Origin: Flavobacteriaceae bacterium
Lineage (GTDB): Bacteria; Bacteroidota; Bacteroidia; Flavobacteriales; Flavobacteriaceae
NCBI GenBank assembly: GCA_947491985.1
Contig: CANLLR010000002.1
Coordinates: 1 to 64,000, forward strand
DNA length: 64,000 nt
Reading direction: 5' to 3'
The position numbers and the translations under genes were made by a program. The notes under the pieces are model-generated. The model ran no database searches. It was not told the origin of the DNA and was given only the letters and a program-made list of their open reading frames with translations. Below, piece after piece: positions 50,459-59,231 of this stretch; position 1 is the stretch's first letter; every line of letters starts with the position of its first letter.

Positions 50459-52585
50459 ATGACACAAATTCAATTCATTCAAAGCCAAGTAAATACAAAG
50501 CCAAAAAACATAGAAGCGACATTAAAATTACTATCAGAAGATTGTACCATTCCGTTTATTTCACGTTACCGGAAAGACCAAACAGGTAATCTAGACGAAG
50601 TAAGTATTGAACAAATTGCCAAACTTTCTAAACAATTCGACGAAATTGTTAAACGTAAAGAAAGCATATTAAAAACCATAGAAGAACAGGGCCAGTTAAC
50701 ATTTGAATTGGCTAAAAAAATCAAAGACAGTTTCGATTTACAAGAAATTGAAGACCTTTATCTTCCTTACAAAAAGAAGAAAAAAACCAAGGCCGATATC
50801 GCCCGCGAAAACGGATTGGAACCTTTAGCCAAACTCATCATGGCACAAAACAATGACGACATCGATTTTGTTGCTTCTCAATACCTAAATAAAAATATTG
50901 TTAATGAAGACGAAGCGCTTCAAGGTGCCCGCGATATTATTGCCGAATGGATCAATGAAAATACCTACATCCGAAAAAATATACGTCGAATATTTCAACG
51001 CAATGGAATCATAACTACTAAAGTTTCTAAAACAAAAAAAGACGATGAAGCGGCTCAAAAATTTTCGCAGTATTTCGATTGGTCAGAACCCATTTCAAAA
51101 GCGCCATCACACCGATTATTAGCGATGTTGCGCGCCGAAACAGAAGGATTTGTGAAACTAAATGTTGAAATTGAAAAAGAAGAAGCGCTTACTTTTATAG
51201 AAGAAAACACCATTAAAAACTCCCGTTCCGAAGCCAAAACGCATCTCGAATTAGCCATCAAAGACAGTTATAAACGCCTATTAGAACCAGCAATATCTAA
51301 CGAAACTTTACAAGAAGCGAAAGCCAAAGCAGATACGAAAGCCATCGCTGTTTTCGCCAACAATTTGAGTCAATTATTGCTCGCGCTACCTTTGGGAGAA
51401 AAACGCATTTTAGCCATTGATCCAGGTTTTCGTAGTGGTTGTAAAGTAGTGTGTTTGGATGAAAAAGGCGATTTGCTTTACAACGAAACCATTTATCCGC
51501 ATCAACCACAAAACGAAAGCGCTATGGCGATGAAGAAAATACGTTCGATGGTGAATGCCTATAACATCGAAGCTATTTCTATCGGAAACGGAACCGCAAG
51601 TCGCGAAACAGAATTCTTCATTAAAAAAATTGCTTTTGACAAGCCGGTTCAGGTTTTTGTAGTTTCAGAAGCCGGAGCTTCAGTATATTCAGCCTCTAAA
51701 ATTGCACGCGACGAATTCCCAAATTTTGATGTGACCGTTCGTGGTTCGGTTTCTATTGGAAGACGTTTGGCCGATCCGTTGGCAGAATTGGTTAAAATTG
51801 ATGCCAAATCAATCGGTGTCGGACAATACCAACACGATGTAGATCAAACCAAATTAAAGGAAGAACTCGATACCGTAGTAGTGCGTTGTGTGAATTCGGT
51901 TGGAATTAATATCAATACAGCGAGTAAGTCGTTGTTGCGTTATGTATCGGGAATTGGCGAAAAAATGGCCGAAAATATCGTAGCGTATCGTTCAGAAAAT
52001 GGTCCGTTTGCCGATAGAAAACAAATCAAAAAAGTCCCACGATTGGGAGAAAAAGCCTACCAACAAGCCGCCGCGTTTGTGCGAATTCAAAATGGTAAAA
52101 ATCCGCTAGACAATTCGGCAGTGCACCCTGAAGCCTATCCGATTGTCGAAAATATGGCAAAAGATTTAAAAATAGGTGTGAATGAATTAATCGCCAATAA
52201 AGAAAAGATTGACCAAATACAATTAGAGCATTATCTCACCCCCGAAATTGGAATTTTGAGTTTAAAAGACATTGTAAAAGAACTTCAAAAACCAGGATTA
52301 GATCCAAGAAAATCAGCCAGAGTTTTCGAATTTGATCCAAATGTAACTTCTATAAAGAATGTAAAAACAGGTATGATTTTACCCGGAATTGTTAACAACA
52401 TTACCGCTTTTGGCTGTTTTGTTGACATCGGAATTAAAGAAAGCGGCTTGGTTCATATTTCACAACTCAAATCCGGCTATGTTTCCGACGTAAATGAAGT
52501 AGTAAAATTGCACCAACACGTGCAAGTAAAAGTAGTGGAAGTCGATGAAAACAGAAAGCGAATTCAGTTGACGATGATACTATAA
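50459..52585 (+). CDS. tex: RNA-binding transcriptional accessory protein Tex
   Basis: AIDPGFRSGCKVVCLD, helix-hairpin-helix VSGIGEKMAENIVAYR, C-terminal S1 domain. Confidence 0.95.
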   Translation: MTQIQFIQSQVNTKPKNIEATLKLLSEDCTIPFISRYRKDQTGNLDEVSIEQIAKLSKQFDEIVKRKESILKTIEEQGQLTFELAKKIKDSFDLQEIEDLYLPYKKKKKTKADIARENGLEPLAKLIMAQNNDDIDFVASQYLNKNIVNEDEALQGARDIIAEWINENTYIRKNIRRIFQRNGIITTKVSKTKKDDEAAQKFSQYFDWSEPISKAPSHRLLAMLRAETEGFVKLNVEIEKEEALTFIEENTIKNSRSEAKTHLELAIKDSYKRLLEPAISNETLQEAKAKADTKAIAVFANNLSQLLLALPLGEKRILAIDPGFRSGCKVVCLDEKGDLLYNETIYPHQPQNESAMAMKKIRSMVNAYNIEAISIGNGTASRETEFFIKKIAFDKPVQVFVVSEAGASVYSASKIARDEFPNFDVTVRGSVSIGRRLADPLAELVKIDAKSIGVGQYQHDVDQTKLKEELDTVVVRCVNSVGININTASKSLLRYVSGIGEKMAENIVAYRSENGPFADRKQIKKVPRLGEKAYQQAAAFVRIQNGKNPLDNSAVHPEAYPIVENMAKDLKIGVNELIANKEKIDQIQLEHYLTPEIGILSLKDIVKELQKPGLDPRKSARVFEFDPNVTSIKNVKTGMILPGIVNNITAFGCFVDIGIKESGLVHISQLKSGYVSDVNEVVKLHQHVQVKVVEVDENRKRIQLTMIL

Positions 52586-52613
52586 AAAAAGCCCAAAATC
52601 AGTTGAGCTTTTT
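52586..52613. terminator. Weak intrinsic terminator between tex and hydrolase gene
   Basis: AAAAAAGC...GCTTTTT short hairpin. Confidence 0.45.
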
Positions 52614-52616
52614 AAT

Positions 52617-53996
52617 TTATCTTTTCAAAATCCAAGAACTCATTTTATCTAAAACGGCTGGAGCAATGGTTTGTTCTAATTGACCATATTCTTCTACAGA
52701 ACCAATTTTTGCTTCCTGAAAAAGATGATTTAGGTTTGAAAACGCTACAATTTCAAACTGCTTGTTATTTGCTTTTTCCAATGACGATTTAATTCCGTTG
52801 AGATTTTCTTCTGAGACGACTTGTATGTCAAGCGTTCCATTGATTGCTAAAACAGGAATTTTCAATTTATTCCAATAGTCGTCGGGATTTAACTTTATAA
52901 AATAGATAAACCACGGAGAGGTAATTTTTTTACTTTCTTCGTTTATTAATTTTTGCATTTCTTTTTCGTTTGGTTGTTGATCAACAGGAAGCTTTTTCAT
53001 TTCTTCCGAAAGAATTTCTTTAATGCCATTTTTCAAATCAGTTTCACTGAAATTTTTCAAGACGCTATATATTTTTCGGTTCAATATTCCGCTAGATTTT
53101 AATTCTGCTTCTGTTGCTCCGCTGAGTTTTGCAATGGCATTTGATTGTAGAAAAAGCAATTCATCAATCGGAATTCCAGGACCAGCCATAGAAACAATAA
53201 ATTTTACTTTTTTGTTTTGTGAAGCTACCATCGGAGCTATAATTCCGCCTTCACTATGACCAACTAATCCAATGTTTTTATATCCTTTTTTTGCCAAAAA
53301 TTCGACAGCTGAATTACTATCTGAAGCAAAATTTTGAGTGGTCAAATTTTCTGTTAATCCATTTGAACCTCCAATTCCTCGATCATCAATTCTAAGAACG
53401 CCAATTCCTTTTTTTGTAAAATCATCGGCAATTACCCAAAAAGATTTATGACCAAAAATTTCAGAATCTCTGTTTTGTTGTCCAGAACCTGTAATTAAGA
53501 TAACAATCGGAAATTCTTTTTTGTTGTTTGGTGTTGTTAACGTTCCAGTTAAAGTGTTTTTATCTGTAGGATTTTCAAAAGTCACCTCTTCAATTTTATA
53601 ATCAAATGGCGCTATTGGTGTTTGTGGTCTTTTTAAGATAGATTCGCCGTCTTTTTTTCGTTTTAAAACCAGCGGTAAACTCATTTGACCTTGACTGAAA
53701 GATCCTTCAATTTCGTCTGATTTTAAAGCACCTTTGTATTGAAATTGCATATTTGACGACGTTAAAGCAAGCTCGTTTTTATCAAAAGTTGCTTTTGTAA
53801 TTGGAATGTCTTTTACACCTTGCATCGGACTATCCATCGTTACAACAATCTCGTTTCCGTTTGGTTTTATGTTAAAAACGAGGGGCAGTTTTGCTCCAGG
53901 AATATCTAATTCGCCTACCCAAGAACCAACGATTTCTTGTCCAAATAATGAAGAAAAATAAAAATAACTGATAATAATAAATAAAGTTGTTTTCAT
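52617..53996 (-). CDS. Alpha/beta hydrolase
   Basis: LITGSGQQNRDSE, GLVGHSEGGIIAP nucleophile elbow. Confidence 0.9.
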   Translation of the reverse strand: MKTTLFIIISYFYFSSLFGQEIVGSWVGELDIPGAKLPLVFNIKPNGNEIVVTMDSPMQGVKDIPITKATFDKNELALTSSNMQFQYKGALKSDEIEGSFSQGQMSLPLVLKRKKDGESILKRPQTPIAPFDYKIEEVTFENPTDKNTLTGTLTTPNNKKEFPIVILITGSGQQNRDSEIFGHKSFWVIADDFTKKGIGVLRIDDRGIGGSNGLTENLTTQNFASDSNSAVEFLAKKGYKNIGLVGHSEGGIIAPMVASQNKKVKFIVSMAGPGIPIDELLFLQSNAIAKLSGATEAELKSSGILNRKIYSVLKNFSETDLKNGIKEILSEEMKKLPVDQQPNEKEMQKLINEESKKITSPWFIYFIKLNPDDYWNKLKIPVLAINGTLDIQVVSEENLNGIKSSLEKANNKQFEIVAFSNLNHLFQEAKIGSVEEYGQLEQTIAPAVLDKMSSWILKR

Positions 53997-54055
53997 GTGT
54001 AGTGTAGTTTATAGTGATGATAAGATAAATTTTGAAATGATTTCAGCAAATAGAA

Positions 54056-54589
54056 TTATGATTCCAAATACACTAAAGTGGACGGTTTTTTTGCATTTGT
54101 AGCAGTTTTAAAACCGTTGAATAATAGTATTATGGCATAAATTAATAGTATAATTAATAAGACAGAAAGAATAAGTATACCTATTAAATCAGTAAGTTGA
54201 AGATTTATTTTATCAAGCGAATTGATGTTTTTTATGACTTCTTCTTCAACATTTTTCATTAAAGGAATTGAAGTCAATAATGCCGAAACATAAAATGGAA
54301 TTCTAAACAAAAGGCAACAGTTGAGAATATCAATAAAACGCGTTTTTGTATTTATAATTTTTCCAAATACGAAAAGTAAAAGCGTGATTATAGCAACTAA
54401 AATACTATTTTCTTTTAAAGAAGTAAGAAAAGTCATTTCAGGATGTAGATGCACGTCAATTAAACCGTCGAAAGTAACGTCAATAATTGAAGCAATTAAA
54501 CTTCCAACTATTGTTGAAGTAATTCCAAATGTCAGAAGCTGTTTTGCAGAAAATCTTCTAATCGGATTTAAAATAATTTGCCAATTCAT
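54056..54589 (-). CDS. Hypothetical membrane protein (Yip1-like)
   Basis: Several TM segments; overlaps in operon context with the DUF2089-like gene. Confidence 0.5.
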   Translation of the reverse strand: MNWQIILNPIRRFSAKQLLTFGITSTIVGSLIASIIDVTFDGLIDVHLHPEMTFLTSLKENSILVAIITLLLFVFGKIINTKTRFIDILNCCLLFRIPFYVSALLTSIPLMKNVEEEVIKNINSLDKINLQLTDLIGILILSVLLIILLIYAIILLFNGFKTATNAKKPSTLVYLES

Positions 54590-54593
54590 AGCG

Positions 54594-54863
54594 CTATAGC
54601 GTTTTTAAATGATTAATTTTTTCAATAAGATCATCCATCTTATTCCTCATCGTTGGATAGGAGTTTCCGGCTTGTTTTGCCATTTCTTTTATACTTCCGC
54701 TTGAAAGAAAGAAATCGAGTATAAAATCTTGTTCTTCTCTCGATAATTTAAAGTAAAAAGGCAAATCATATTTTCCGTTGACTTCTGTTTCACAAGAAGT
54801 ACATTTCATTTGACTAACCAAAAGTGAATTTTCACAACTTGGACAAATAACAGGAAGTTTCAT
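54594..54863 (-). CDS. DUF2089-like protein, zinc ribbon plus predicted HTH
   Basis: CPSCENSLLVSQMKCTSC; LDFFLSSGSIKEMAKQAGNSYPTMRNKMDDLI. Confidence 0.85.
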   Translation of the reverse strand: MKLPVICPSCENSLLVSQMKCTSCETEVNGKYDLPFYFKLSREEQDFILDFFLSSGSIKEMAKQAGNSYPTMRNKMDDLIEKINHLKTL

Positions 54864-55006
54864 TTTAATAAAGTTAAATAAATTTTTAACAAAATTAAAA
54901 ATTATTTACATAAAACAAATTTTTATTTGTTTTATTTTAAAATAAGAAAGGAATAACGTCGAATTATAATTTAAAAGTTTTTGATATTTTGTGAAAATAA
55001 TAGGCA

Positions 55007-55052
55007 AAAAAACCCCCAAATTCCGATTTTATAATTGGAATTTTGGGGTTTG
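55007..55052 (-). terminator. Terminator downstream of tatA
   Basis: AAACCCCCAAATTCC...GGAATTTTGGGGTTT hairpin. Confidence 0.75.
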
Positions 55053-55069
55053 AAATTTAAAATTAAAAA

Positions 55070-55246
55070 CTATTTAGTTTCTTCACTTTTAGAATCAGCT
55101 GGTTGGTCTTCGCCTTTAGCTGCATTCTTGAATTCTTTAACACCAGAACCTAACCCTTTCATAAGTTCCGGAATTTTTTTCCCTCCAAAAAGCAGTAAAA
55201 TCACAACACCGATAACAATCCATTCTGTTGCTCCCATTCTTCCCAT
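55070..55246 (-). CDS. tatA: Sec-independent translocase subunit TatA
   Basis: Own reverse translation: [58 protein letters not shown]; 58 aa, absent from ORF track. Confidence 0.93.
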   Translation of the reverse strand: MGRMGATEWIVIGVVILLLFGGKKIPELMKGLGSGVKEFKNAAKGEDQPADSKSEETK

Positions 55247-55393
55247 AATATATAAAATTTTTGACTTTCGCCGATTTTTAATAAAATACTACTACAAAGG
55301 TAAAAAGAAAATAGAATAGATTTATTTTTCTTTCAATTATTTATAGTTAGCAACCTTAAAGAGAGATATAAAAGATAACCAAACATATTTTTC

Positions 55394-55401
55394 TATATTT
55401 G
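55394..55401 (+). promoter_or_regulatory. Putative -7 element TATATTTG
   Basis: TAnnTTTG consensus 18 nt upstream of ATG 55419. Confidence 0.5.
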
Positions 55402-55418
55402 TAAAACAATCAATAAGT

Positions 55419-55919
55419 ATGTCTAAAAAGCGACTCAAAAGGCAAATAATTAAAAAAAAATTATTCACAAAAAACCGTCTGGTGATTTTGAATGAAGACA
55501 CTTTTGAAGAAATTTTTTCGCTCCGACTTACCTTAATGAACGTTTTTGTAGTAGCCACAATTGGTGCCATATCGATTATTTTTGTAACCACTTTTATCAT
55601 CGCATTTACACCGTTGCGCGAATACATTCCGGGATATGCGTCTACAAAATTGAGAAAAGAAGCTACAGAATTGGCATTAAAATCGGATTCCCTTTCCAAT
55701 GCTTTGAAAAAAAATGAAGCTTACCAAAAAGCCATCATTAAAGTTTTAAAAGGCGAACTTGATTACGAAAAAGTCAATAAAGATTCCATTCTTGCTTCCG
55801 ACATCGAAGTGATTAAACCTGAACAAGTAGCGCCTTCTAACGAAGAATTACAACTTCGAAAAGAAGTCGAAGCCGAAGAAAAACGTATCCAATCAGAAGC
55901 TAAAAAATCTAAAAAATAA
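55419..55919 (+). CDS. Single-TM coiled-coil protein, resembling the N-terminal part of M23-peptidase-associated proteins
   Basis: Basic N-terminus, one TM, coiled-coil; no catalytic domain. Confidence 0.55.
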   Translation: MSKKRLKRQIIKKKLFTKNRLVILNEDTFEEIFSLRLTLMNVFVVATIGAISIIFVTTFIIAFTPLREYIPGYASTKLRKEATELALKSDSLSNALKKNEAYQKAIIKVLKGELDYEKVNKDSILASDIEVIKPEQVAPSNEELQLRKEVEAEEKRIQSEAKKSKK

Positions 55920-55928
55920 CAAAGTACA

Positions 55929-57428
55929 ATGTCAGTAAAATCAATTGCTGCCAAATTTTTTGCCGCTACAATCCATAAAAAAACGCAAAAATGGGCGTCC
56001 AATCCTGTTGCGACACAGCAAAAAGTGTTTAATGATTTGATCCGTCAAGCGGAAACTACACAGTTTGGAACCGACCATTATTTTGCTTCAATTAAAACGT
56101 TTGCCGATTTTGCGCAACACGTTCCGATTCGCGATTACGAAGAATTGCGACCGTATGTTGATCGCGTGGTAAAAGGTGAAGAAAACATACTGTGGAAAGG
56201 AAAACCCTTGTATTTTGCCAAAACATCCGGAACCACATCGGGTGCTAAATACATTCCGCTTACCGCAGCGTCAATGCCTTTTCATATTCAAGCCGCGCGA
56301 AATGCTATTTTAAGTTACATTCACGAAACAGGTAAAGCCGATTTTGTAGATGGGAAAATGATTTTTTTACAAGGAAGTCCCATTTTAGAAGAAAAAAACG
56401 GCATTAAACTCGGACGACTTTCTGGCATTGTAGCACATTTTGTTCCGAAATACCTCCAAAAAAACCGCATGCCATCTTGGGAAACCAATTGCATTGAAGA
56501 CTGGGAAACCAAAGTCTACGCCATCGTGGAAGAAACTTTTCACGAAGACATGTCGATAATTTCAGGCATTCCGTCGTGGGTGCAAATGTATTTTGAAAAA
56601 TTACAGCAAAAAGCCAATAAGCCAGTAGGCGAATTGTTTAAAAACTTCAATTTATTTATTTACGGTGGCGTAAATTTTGAACCGTATCGCGCCAAGTTTG
56701 AAAACCTTATCGGACGAAAAGTCGATTCGATTGAACTGTTTCCGGCTTCAGAAGGGTTTTTTGCGTACCAAGACTCGCAAAAAGACAAAGGCATGTTGCT
56801 GCTTTTGAATTCGGGTATTTTTTATGAATTTGTAAAATCGGACGAATTTTTTACACAAAATCCAAAACGGTATACCATTGGTGAAGTCGAATTGGGTGTC
56901 AATTATGTGTTGATTATTTCGACCAACGCTGGACTTTGGGCTTACAATATTGGAGATACCATCCAATTTACCAGTTTACAACCCTATCGCGTTATCGTTT
57001 CTGGACGCATCAAACATTACATTTCAGCATTTGGCGAACATGTGATTGGTAAAGAAGTCGAATGCGCCTTGAAAGAAGCGATGGAAAACAGTAGTGTTCG
57101 CGTGAATGAATTTACAGTAGCGCCTCAAATTGCTCCAACAACAGGTTTGCCATATCACGAATGGTTTGTTGAATTTGATTCCGAAACTTCGGGAGAACCC
57201 AATAATCTTGACGAATTTGCGTTACTCATTGACAACGCGATGCGCCAACAAAATGTGTATTACGATGATTTGATTGTAGGCAAAGTGTTGCAAACGTTAA
57301 AAATCACCAAAGTAGCCAAAAACGGATTCCAAGAGTATATGAAATCAATAGGAAAATTGGGCGGACAAAATAAATTACCACGATTGTCGAATGATAGGAA
57401 AATTGTCGATTTTTTAAAAAGAGAATAG
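55929..57428 (+). CDS. GH3 (auxin-responsive promoter) family adenylating enzyme
   Basis: YFAKTSGTTSGAKYIPLT ATP motif; FGEHVIGKEVECAL. Confidence 0.9.
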   Translation: MSVKSIAAKFFAATIHKKTQKWASNPVATQQKVFNDLIRQAETTQFGTDHYFASIKTFADFAQHVPIRDYEELRPYVDRVVKGEENILWKGKPLYFAKTSGTTSGAKYIPLTAASMPFHIQAARNAILSYIHETGKADFVDGKMIFLQGSPILEEKNGIKLGRLSGIVAHFVPKYLQKNRMPSWETNCIEDWETKVYAIVEETFHEDMSIISGIPSWVQMYFEKLQQKANKPVGELFKNFNLFIYGGVNFEPYRAKFENLIGRKVDSIELFPASEGFFAYQDSQKDKGMLLLLNSGIFYEFVKSDEFFTQNPKRYTIGEVELGVNYVLIISTNAGLWAYNIGDTIQFTSLQPYRVIVSGRIKHYISAFGEHVIGKEVECALKEAMENSSVRVNEFTVAPQIAPTTGLPYHEWFVEFDSETSGEPNNLDEFALLIDNAMRQQNVYYDDLIVGKVLQTLKITKVAKNGFQEYMKSIGKLGGQNKLPRLSNDRKIVDFLKRE

Positions 57429-57435
57429 AAAAAAA

Positions 57436-58314
57436 ATGATAGAAAAAAGACTTTGGATGTTGCTTTTTTTGATAGGCTCTAGTGTTTCTGCTCAAATAAA
57501 AGGTGTTGTAAAAGACAGCATTTCAGGAAAACCGATTCCGTTTGTAAGTATTTGGTCGGAAAATCAAAACATAGGAACTACTTCTGAAGAAGACGGTTCA
57601 TTTATCATTTACACCAACGAAAACAGCAAGAAACTTCTTTTTTCAGCCATAGGATTTAAAAAGAAAGCCGTAAACGTTTCGAATGCATCCGTTGTAAAAT
57701 TAAATCCAACCGACATTCAACTTGACGAAGTGGTGATTTCAAAAAGTTTAGGAACACGCCAAATCGAAATCGGAAAAACCAACAATACGATTTGTCAAGC
57801 TTTTGATAACGGACCTCGAATAGACGTGAAGTATTTTCCGTTTTTGCCTTCGTATAAAAAAATACGTTACATTAAAAATGTTACCATTTACACCGATAGC
57901 CGAATTGAAAACGCTACGATTCGAGTTCATTTTTACAGCGTTGATGCCAAAGGGTATCCAGGCGAAGAATTGCTAACCAAAGACTTACTTGTTTCCGTAA
58001 GAAAAGGAACGATTACCAATTTATATGATGTTTCCGATTTTAATTTACAAATACCAAAAAACGGAATTTTCGTTGGTTTTGAAAAACTTATCATCGAAAA
58101 AAACAAATTCGAAAAAGTCAAAACCAATCCGGTTACCAACAAAACAAGTACTCAAATTACCTATTATCCGTTTGTATTATACAATCGTGTGGAAAGGGAT
58201 TTTTTATACACCTTTTCAGGAGGAAAATGGAACAGACAATCCAAAACCAACAGTTCGAGTTCGGAGAAAATAACCATTTACGAACCATCGATTAATTTAA
58301 TTTTATCTAACTAA
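57436..58314 (+). CDS. CarboxypepD_reg-like domain protein, paralog A
   Basis: IKGVVKDSISGKPIPFVSIWSENQNIGTTSEEDGSF. Confidence 0.85.
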   Translation: MIEKRLWMLLFLIGSSVSAQIKGVVKDSISGKPIPFVSIWSENQNIGTTSEEDGSFIIYTNENSKKLLFSAIGFKKKAVNVSNASVVKLNPTDIQLDEVVISKSLGTRQIEIGKTNNTICQAFDNGPRIDVKYFPFLPSYKKIRYIKNVTIYTDSRIENATIRVHFYSVDAKGYPGEELLTKDLLVSVRKGTITNLYDVSDFNLQIPKNGIFVGFEKLIIEKNKFEKVKTNPVTNKTSTQITYYPFVLYNRVERDFLYTFSGGKWNRQSKTNSSSSEKITIYEPSINLILSN

Positions 58315-59189
58315 TGAAAGGGTTACTTAGTTTTTTTCTATTTTGTTGTACGTTGGTCTCAGCTCAAATAAAAGGAGTTGTGGTTAATTCAAAAGGAGCG
58401 CCTATTCCGTATGTAAATATTTGGGTAGAAAATGAAAATGTTGGCACAACTTCTGATGAAAATGGCGCTTTCCAAATCAATATAGCAACAAGCAAAACCG
58501 TTATTTTTTCATCTGTTGGGTTTGAAATCAAAAGAACGGTTGTGAAAGAAAACGAAAAAGTAATGCTACAAGAAGCGGTGTATCAATTGGATGAAGTGGC
58601 GGCTACAAAAAGAAAACAAGACAAAGAACTAGAAATTGGCGATGCCAAAAAAATACATCACAAACAGTTATCAGGTGATAAACCTTGGATTTACGGAAAA
58701 TTATTTGAATACAATTCCGAGTATTCTGATACACCTTACATAAAAAAAATCATCTTCTTTTCAGACAGTGAAAAAAAAGGCGCAAAACTAAAAATCAGAT
58801 TGTTTGAATTCAACGATACACTTCCAACCAACGATATTTTAACCGAGGATTTGATTGTAACGGTTGGAAAAGGAATGAAGAAAAATGAAATCGACATTTC
58901 TAAATACAACTTGAAATTCCCCGAAAAAGGGATTGTAATTGGTTTGGAATGGTTGATTATTGAAGAAAACAAATATGTATTTGAGTACAAAGACATTCAA
59001 ACGAAAAAACGTGTACGAAATGAATATTACGCTCCTTCATTAGTGGTCAATTATTCAAAAGAGGAACATTCATTTGATTATTCAGGTGGAAAATGGAAAC
59101 GAAAAAAAATATTTCAGACCGATAAAACCGACAAACCCTGGTACAATAACGTAATGATGCCAGCGATAAACCTAATCCTGTCTAACTAA
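58314..59189 (+). CDS. CarboxypepD_reg-like domain protein, paralog B
   Basis: IKGVVVNSKGAPIPYVNIWVENENVGTTSDENGAF; shares C-terminal FSGGKW/YSGGKW...INLILSN with paralog A. Confidence 0.85.
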   Translation: MKGLLSFFLFCCTLVSAQIKGVVVNSKGAPIPYVNIWVENENVGTTSDENGAFQINIATSKTVIFSSVGFEIKRTVVKENEKVMLQEAVYQLDEVAATKRKQDKELEIGDAKKIHHKQLSGDKPWIYGKLFEYNSEYSDTPYIKKIIFFSDSEKKGAKLKIRLFEFNDTLPTNDILTEDLIVTVGKGMKKNEIDISKYNLKFPEKGIVIGLEWLIIEENKYVFEYKDIQTKKRVRNEYYAPSLVVNYSKEEHSFDYSGGKWKRKKIFQTDKTDKPWYNNVMMPAINLILSN

Positions 59190-59202
59190 AAGCAAATTTT
59201 CT

Positions 59203-59210
59203 TACCTTTG
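59203..59210 (+). promoter_or_regulatory. Putative -7 element TACCTTTG
   Basis: TAnnTTTG consensus upstream of ATG 59232. Confidence 0.45.
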
Positions 59211-59231
59211 CGGGTTAGAAAACAAAATTTA

